From NCBI GenBank assembly GCA_964575185.1, contig CAZNPW010000042.1, positions 1 through 26,127 on the forward strand: 26,127 nucleotides of DNA, given 5' to 3'. The position numbers and the translations under genes were made by a program. The stretch is from CAZNPW01 sp964575185 (GTDB taxonomy: Bacteria; Pseudomonadota; Alphaproteobacteria; Rhodobacterales; Rhodobacteraceae). The notes beneath the pieces were generated by a model. That model ran no database searches and was not told where the DNA came from. It saw only the letters and a list, made by a program, of their open reading frames with translations. Shown here one piece after another: positions 22,033 to 26,127 of the stretch (within the stretch, counting starts at the first letter, position 1; the number at the start of each line of letters is the position of its first letter).

Positions 22033-22061
22033 GGTCTAAGCCCGCCCGCCGCGGGCGTCAA
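22033..22061 (-). promoter_or_regulatory. tRNA-Leu promoter
   Basis: On the minus strand TTGACG (22061-22056), exactly 17 bases, then TAGACC (22038-22033). Transcription would start near 22026, only about two bases before the mature tRNA end at 22024. The -35 box abuts the ypfJ-like TGA stop with no base between. Confidence 0.75.
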
Positions 22062-22907
22062 TCACAGCCGGGCGGCGCCGAAGGTGTCGCAGTCGGCGAT
22101 GTCGCCCGACCCCATGCCCGTCATGAACCAGCGCGCGCGCTGTTCGGAGGTGCCGTGGGTGAAGGTGTGGGGCTGCGGCACCCGCCCCGCGTTCGCCTGC
22201 AGGGTGTCGTCCCCGATCTGCCGGGCGGCGTTGACCGCCTCCTGCACGTCGGCCTGGCTGATGCTGCCGAAGCGCTGCGACGCGCGGTTCGCCCAGATCC
22301 CGGCGAAGCAGTCGGCCTGGAGTTCGATCATCACGCTGACGGCGTTGCCGTCCTCGGGGCCGGCCTGCGCCCTAACCTGGTTCGCCCGGCCGAGCACGCC
22401 GAGCTGGTCCTGCACCGCGTGGCCGATCTCGTGCGCCACGACATAGGCCGCGGCGAAGTCGCCGCCCGCGCCGAGTTCGCGCTGCATCGTGGTGAAGAAG
22501 GCCGTGTCGAGATAGGCCTTGCGGTCGGACGGGCAGTAGAACGGCCCCGTCGCCCCGTTCGCCCCGCCGCAGGGGCTGGCGGTCTGGCCGGAGAACAGCA
22601 CCAGCGTCGGCGGCGCGTAGGTGCGGCCCACCTGCGTGCGGAAGATGTCGGCCCAGACCTCCTCGGTATCGGCGAGCGTGACCGACACGAACTGCCCTTC
22701 CTCGCGCTCCTGCGCCGACAGCCCGCGCGTGGTCCCCGCCTGGCGCTGCGCGCCGGGGTCGTTCAGCAGGGGCGTCACGTCCACCCCCAGGAAATAGCCG
22801 ACCAGCAGCACGACGATCACGCCGACCCCGCCGACCGGGGCGGCCGCGCCGCGGAGGCCGCGCCGGTCCTCGATGTTGCCGCTGCCCCTGCGCCCGCGCC
22901 ATTCCAT
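22062..22907 (-). CDS. ypfJ: YpfJ-family neutral zinc metallopeptidase
   Basis: A 281-residue membrane-anchored protein of the putative neutral zinc metallopeptidase family (YpfJ/KPN_02809). MEWRGRRGSGNIEDRRG is the family's characteristic cytoplasmic start, followed by one transmembrane helix (about 24-41) and an outward-facing domain. The zinc motif HEIGH spans residues 159-163 (AYVVAHEIGHAVQDQLG), and Glu196 in IELQADCFAGIW is the likely third ligand. Further family marks are YAPPTLVLFSG, PFYCPSDRKAYLD and HTFTHGTSEQRARWF. Cys113 and Cys125 may form a disulfide. The length is close to the usual 280-300. The ATG at 22907 has a G-rich site upstream. The physiological substrate of the family is unknown. 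It reads toward the tRNA and diverges from dsbB. Confidence 0.93.
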   Translation of the reverse strand: MEWRGRRGSGNIEDRRGLRGAAAPVGGVGVIVVLLVGYFLGVDVTPLLNDPGAQRQAGTTRGLSAQEREEGQFVSVTLADTEEVWADIFRTQVGRTYAPPTLVLFSGQTASPCGGANGATGPFYCPSDRKAYLDTAFFTTMQRELGAGGDFAAAYVVAHEIGHAVQDQLGVLGRANQVRAQAGPEDGNAVSVMIELQADCFAGIWANRASQRFGSISQADVQEAVNAARQIGDDTLQANAGRVPQPHTFTHGTSEQRARWFMTGMGSGDIADCDTFGAARL

Positions 22908-23012
22908 GCCCGCCCCCCCGCCGCCGCACCCGGCATGACGAAAGCCGCGATTTCCGGTCACGGTTCCGTCAGCGGCCTTGCCTGCCCTGCCGGCATCGGG
23001 AACACAAGCGCC

Positions 23013-23477
23013 ATGCGCCGCAGCCTGTCCCTTCTCGCCGCCACCGGATCCGCCGCCCTGCTGGCCGGGGCCTTCGCCTTCCAGTATCTCGGCGGGCTGC
23101 AACCCTGCCCGCTCTGCCTGCTGCAGCGCTGGCCGCATGCGGCGGCGGTGGCGGTCGGGCTCGTGGTGCTCGCCCTCGGCCCGCGGTGGTGGCTGGCGGC
23201 TGCGGGGCTGCTTGCGGCGCTGACCGCCGCGGGCCTCGGCCTCTACCACGCGGGGGTCGAACAGGCCTGGTGGCAAGGCGCGACGGCCTGCGCCGCCCCC
23301 GGCCCCGTCGGGAACCTCTCCGCCGCCGACCTTCTGGCGCAGATCGAGGCCGCGCCGATCGTGCGCTGCACCGACATCGCCTGGTCGCTGTGGGGCCTGT
23401 CGATGGCCGCGTGGAACGCGGTGCTGTCGCTGGGGCTGGCGGGGGTGTGGGCCTACGCGCTGCGGACGGCTCCGTAG
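23013..23477 (+). CDS. dsbB: Disulfide bond formation protein B (DsbB)
   Basis: A 154-residue inner-membrane protein with four hydrophobic helices. It reoxidises the periplasmic thiol oxidase DsbA and passes electrons to quinone. The first periplasmic pair is Cys32-Pro-Leu-Cys35 in LQPCPLCLLQRW, with the Gln-Arg typical of quinone-interacting DsbB, and the second pair is Cys93 (ATACAAPG) and Cys119 (VRCTDIAWSLWGLSMAAWN), the standard DsbB ending. The ATG at 23013 begins the first helix; the ribosome site is weak. Its 3' end overlaps the convergent membrane-anchor gene by 25 bases. A role in folding the disulfide-containing exported proteins nearby (YpfJ-like, binding protein) is possible but general. 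Confidence 0.93.
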   Translation: MRRSLSLLAATGSAALLAGAFAFQYLGGLQPCPLCLLQRWPHAAAVAVGLVVLALGPRWWLAAAGLLAALTAAGLGLYHAGVEQAWWQGATACAAPGPVGNLSAADLLAQIEAAPIVRCTDIAWSLWGLSMAAWNAVLSLGLAGVWAYALRTAP

Positions 23478-24313
23478 AACAGACCGACCACGTGCTCGGC
23501 CTCGGCGAAGAACAGCCAGCGGGCGGCGAAGGCGCCGGTCAGGTGGACGGCGAAGGCTGCGGCCACCGCGGCGGGGGCCGGGGTGACGAGCAGGATCGCG
23601 GCGGGGATCAGGCTCGCCCCCGCCACCGCGATGACGCGCAGCCGCCGGGCGTGGCGGCGGCCGACGCGGAAGATCATCTCGCGCAGGACATAGCTGTCCG
23701 CGGTGTGCCCGCGCTCGAACACCGTGACCCGCCCCGGCAGGCCGGTCGCCGTGGTGGCGGTCTGCCCGGCGCGCGCGAAGGCCCCGTCGCCGCGCAGGAA
23801 GGCCGCAGCCAGCACCACGCCGGTGACAAGCGCGGCCCAGGCAGCGGCCGGGTGGGCCGACAGGATCAGCCCGCCGGTCGCCGCGAAGGACAGGTAGGTC
23901 GCCGGGGTCAGGGGGTCGTGCCAGCGCGGCACGGCGCGGATCTGGGCGTAGATCATCGCCGTGCAGGTCACGGCCAGCGCGCAGAGCGCCGCCCCCGGCC
24001 AGCCCGGCACCGCGACCCCGAACACCTGCCCCAGCGCCACCGGGGCGCAGGCGATGCAGGCCGCCACCGCCGCCCAGGCCTCGCGCGACAGCCAGCTCGT
24101 CCGCCACTGGGTGAAGGCCCGCAGCGCGCGTTCGGGCCGCCCGAGGTGGAAGACCGAACTGACCAGCCCGCCCACCGCGAGCCCGTAGGCCAGCGCCCAG
24201 TGCGCCAGACCCCAAGCGCCGGGGACCGTCGGCCAGAGGCTGAGCGTCGCCATCAGCCCGAACCCCGCCCCGGACAGGACGCTGAAGACGATGACCGAGG
24301 GCGCGGGGTTCAC
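23453..24313 (-). CDS. DmsC-type membrane anchor subunit of a molybdopterin oxidoreductase (probable SoeC)
   Basis: A 286-residue integral membrane protein with about eight hydrophobic helices. DmsC/YnfH-family features are VFSVLSGAGFGLMA at the start, LVSSVFHLGRPERALRAFTQWRTSWLSRE (the conserved HLGRPERA..WRTSWLSRE motif), AMIYAQIRAVPRWHDPLTPATYL, and a late loop before the last helices. It anchors the catalytic A/B pair and exchanges electrons with the quinone pool. The GTG start at 24313 overlaps the B-subunit TGA by 4 bases (GTGA), so translation is coupled. The order A-B-C and the family mix fit SoeABC sulfite dehydrogenase of Rhodobacteraceae, but a DMSO- or polysulfide-type enzyme cannot be excluded without the full A subunit. 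Convergent with dsbB. Confidence 0.85.
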   Translation of the reverse strand: MNPAPSVIVFSVLSGAGFGLMATLSLWPTVPGAWGLAHWALAYGLAVGGLVSSVFHLGRPERALRAFTQWRTSWLSREAWAAVAACIACAPVALGQVFGVAVPGWPGAALCALAVTCTAMIYAQIRAVPRWHDPLTPATYLSFAATGGLILSAHPAAAWAALVTGVVLAAAFLRGDGAFARAGQTATTATGLPGRVTVFERGHTADSYVLREMIFRVGRRHARRLRVIAVAGASLIPAAILLVTPAPAAVAAAFAVHLTGAFAARWLFFAEAEHVVGLFYGAVRSA

Positions 24314-25041
24314 GGCAGGCGGTCCAGCATCCGGTCGAGCCAGCCCGCGAAGCCCGTCGCCCGCACGTCGAGCAGCGGCGCGAGCGGGCTCGCCTGCGCC
24401 CGGGCCTTCGGTCGCGGCGGCAGGTAGCGGTTGACCGGCTTCGTCCCCAGGTCGGGCATCAGGGGGAAGCCGCCCCGGTCCGCCACCAGTTGCGACACCG
24501 CGCTGTCCGGGTCGCCGAGGTCGCCGAAGTGCCGCGCGCCGGTCGGGCAGGTGCGCACGCAGGCGGGGATGCGGTCGGCCTCGGGCAGGCCTTCGTTGTC
24601 GATCCGGTCGACGCAGAGGGTGCACTTCTTCATCACCCCCTGGTCGGCGTCGAGCTCGCGCGCGCCGTAGGGGCAGGCCCAGGCACAGAGGCCGCAGCCG
24701 ATGCAGAGGTCCTCGTTGACCAGCACGATCCCGTCGGCGGCGCGCTTGAAGCTCGCGCCCGTCGGGCAGACGGTGACGCAGGGTGCGTCCTCGCAATGCA
24801 GGCACGACCGCGGGAAGTTCACGATTTCCGCAGGCCCGTCATCGGGTTGCACGGCATAGCTGTGAACGCGGTTGAGGAACGCGCCGGACGCCTCCGGCCC
24901 GTAGGCGTTCTGGTCCGACAGGCCGTGCGACTGGTCGTTCCACCCCTTGCAGGCGGTGACGCAGGCCTGGCAGCCGACGCAGGTGTCGAGGTCGATGACG
25001 AGGCCGAGCTTGCGGTCGGCGGGCGGCGGCAGCGCGGTCAT
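24310..25041 (-). CDS. Four-cluster ferredoxin-type B subunit of a molybdopterin oxidoreductase (probable SoeB)
   Basis: A 243-residue electron-transfer subunit. Four cysteine groups bind [4Fe-4S] clusters: CVGCQACVTAC (21-31), CLHCEDAPCVTVC, CIGCGLCAWAC, and KKCTLC...ACVRTC. These relay electrons between the molybdenum subunit and the membrane anchor. MTALPPPADRKLGLVIDLDT and the SDQNAYGPEA/LNRVHSY segment match, from memory, the B subunit of the sulfite dehydrogenase SoeABC found in Rhodobacteraceae rather than E. coli DmsB. There is no Tat or Sec signal, so it faces the cytoplasm or is carried by the A subunit. The ATG at 25041 overlaps the A-subunit stop by 4 bases (ATGA). Confidence 0.88.
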   Translation of the reverse strand: MTALPPPADRKLGLVIDLDTCVGCQACVTACKGWNDQSHGLSDQNAYGPEASGAFLNRVHSYAVQPDDGPAEIVNFPRSCLHCEDAPCVTVCPTGASFKRAADGIVLVNEDLCIGCGLCAWACPYGARELDADQGVMKKCTLCVDRIDNEGLPEADRIPACVRTCPTGARHFGDLGDPDSAVSQLVADRGGFPLMPDLGTKPVNRYLPPRPKARAQASPLAPLLDVRATGFAGWLDRMLDRLP

Positions 25042-26127
25042 CGCAGCACCGGGAACTGCGGCAGGCTCGCGCCCTGCGGCGGCACCCGCGCGACCCGCAC
25101 GCGCAGGTCGAACCACGCCGCCTGCCCGGTGACCGGGTCGGCGTTCGGCAGGCCGCCCAGGCTGTCGGGGATCAGGTGGTTGAGCAGGAACCCCTTGGTC
25201 GCCTCGCGCGCGCCCGCGTCGAGCCCCCAGGTCCCGCGCCGCTTGCCGATGGCGTTCCAGGTCCAGACCGTGTGCGGGTTCAGCGCCGGCATGTGCGCCA
25301 CGGGCACGGTGATCTCGGCGTGGGCGCTGGCGACGCGCGCCCAGTCGCCGTCGGCGAACCCGCCACGCTCCCACACCGCCGTCGGCAGATAGAGCACGTT
25401 CGTCCCGTGGATCTGGCGCAGCCAGGCGTTCTGGCTGCCCCAGGAGTGATACATCGCCATCGGCCGCTGGGTGATCGCGTGGAGCGGAAAGTCCGGGTCC
25501 TCCTCCGTCGCCGGATACCAGACCGGCAGCGGGTCCATCGCCTGCCGCAGCCGGGCGCGCAGGTGGTCGGGCGGCTGGCGCCAGCCGTGCCCCTCGGCGG
25601 CGAGCTGGAAGCGGCGCATCGGCTCGGACCAGAGGTTGAAGAGGTAGGGTTGCGGCGATTCGTAGAACCCCATCGCCACCGCCCAGTCCTGATAGGCCGC
25701 GTTCCACGGCTTGAAGAACGCCGCCTCCGCGGGGACGTGCGCCTGGAAGAACCCGCCGTTGGCGCGGTAGGCCTCGATCTGGCCTTCGTTCGGCGCGCCC
25801 CGCCCGATGGCCGTCCCGTCGCCGCGGAACCCCGCGAGCGGCCCGATCCCCGGCCGCCGCTCGTGGCCCTGGATGTAGTCGGCGTAGTCCGCGAACCTGG
25901 CCGTCCCGTCCGGGTTCACCATCCCCGGCAGCCCGAGCCGCGCGCCGAGGTCGAGCAGCACCGACTGGAACCCCCGCACGCCCGCATGTCCGGGCCGGTC
26001 GGGTTCCACGACCGGCCAGCGGATCGCGTCCCCGGCCGCCTCCGGCTCGCTGATCGGCCGGTCGAGCAGGCTGATGCAGTCGTGCCGCTCGAGGTAGGTC
26101 GTGTCGGGCAGCACGAGGTCGGCATAG
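25038..26127 (-). CDS. Molybdopterin oxidoreductase catalytic subunit, C-terminal part (probable SoeA), runs off the right edge
   Basis: The minus-strand frame is open from 26126 to the TGA at 25040-25038 (about 362 residues seen); the N-terminus with the [4Fe-4S] site and Mo ligand is outside the window. YADLVLPDTTYLERHD at the edge is the conserved C-terminal-half motif of DMSO-reductase-family bis-MGD enzymes. Near the end, FPLHAITQRPMAMYHSWGSQNAWLRQIHGTN and MPALNPHTVWTWNAIGKRRGTWGL lie in the molydopterin-binding C-terminal domain, with TKGFLLNHLIP close to the stop. Coupled by ATGA overlap to the B subunit. In A-B-C context it fits SoeA, which oxidises sulfite to sulfate in the cytoplasm; thiosulfate or polysulfide reductase relatives remain possible. 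The in-frame ATG at 26114 is inside the domain and is not the start. Confidence 0.85.
   Translation of the reverse strand, partial: YADLVLPDTTYLERHDCISLLDRPISEPEAAGDAIRWPVVEPDRPGHAGVRGFQSVLLDLGARLGLPGMVNPDGTARFADYADYIQGHERRPGIGPLAGFRGDGTAIGRGAPNEGQIEAYRANGGFFQAHVPAEAAFFKPWNAAYQDWAVAMGFYESPQPYLFNLWSEPMRRFQLAAEGHGWRQPPDHLRARLRQAMDPLPVWYPATEEDPDFPLHAITQRPMAMYHSWGSQNAWLRQIHGTNVLYLPTAVWERGGFADGDWARVASAHAEITVPVAHMPALNPHTVWTWNAIGKRRGTWGLDAGAREATKGFLLNHLIPDSLGGLPNADPVTGQAAWFDLRVRVARVPPQGASLPQFPVLR

Noticed and set aside
21604..22446. A 280-codon plus-strand frame crossing tRNA-Leu
   Set aside because: It is antisense to the tRNA and the metallopeptidase C-terminus, so it cannot be a real gene in full.

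Overview
The window is about 26 kb of very GC-rich DNA from an alphaproteobacterium. It is most likely a member of the Rhodobacteraceae/Paracoccaceae (Roseobacter or Rhodobacter relatives). The evidence for this is the gene content: a Liv-type ABC transporter next to a dimethylglycine-dehydrogenase-like protein, RTX proteins ending in a Hint domain, a SoeABC/DmsABC-type molybdoenzyme, and a TIGR01244/DUF442 protein. A dispersed 'G6 hairpin plus ATATTTCC..AAGATGA' intergenic element also fits this group as I remember it. No phage, transposase, integrase or CRISPR array is visible.

Layout: (1) 1-3.0 kb holds a crotonase/3-hydroxyacyl-CoA dehydrogenase-like gene running off the left edge, a small DUF442 protein on the other strand, and a secreted PQQ-type sugar dehydrogenase-like protein. 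(2) 3.2-8.7 kb is a complete high-affinity Liv/HAAT-family uptake system: a periplasmic binding protein, a strong hairpin, then two ATPases, a small secreted protein and two permeases, with several stop/start overlaps. (3) 8.9-12.0 kb holds an 803-residue FAD/folate-type DMGDH-like dehydrogenase and a MobA/MocA-like nucleotidyltransferase. (4) 12.0-21.3 kb holds two large tandem genes on the minus strand. Both encode RTX calcium-binding proteins that end in a paralogous Hint domain of about 190 residues but carry different N-terminal heads (PA14-like and LamG-like). (5) 21.3-21.9 kb is the only long gene-free stretch and contains a promoter- or terminator-like dyad and a stable hairpin. (6) 21.9-26.1 kb holds tRNA-Leu(CAA) with its own promoter, a YpfJ-type zinc metallopeptidase, DsbB, and the C, B and partial A subunits of a membrane-bound molybdopterin oxidoreductase, probably SoeABC sulfite dehydrogenase.

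Working together: the Liv transporter and the DMGDH-like enzyme lie in line on one strand and plausibly take up and demethylate an N-methylated or otherwise amino-acid-like compound, though the substrate cannot be read from sequence. The two RTX-Hint proteins look like separately transcribed surface or secreted proteins. The second has a textbook terminator, and no type I secretion genes lie in the window. The A-B-C subunits of the molybdoenzyme overlap by 4 bases at each junction and form a translationally coupled operon that converges on dsbB with a 25-bp tail-to-tail overlap.

The points most worth a second look are the three-copy intergenic element, the adjacent RTX-Hint paralogs with a repeated module feeding into Hint, two enzymes whose catalytic or cofactor residues are replaced (sugar dehydrogenase His to Gln; crotonase/HAD fusion), and the structured gene-free region at 21.6-21.8 kb.
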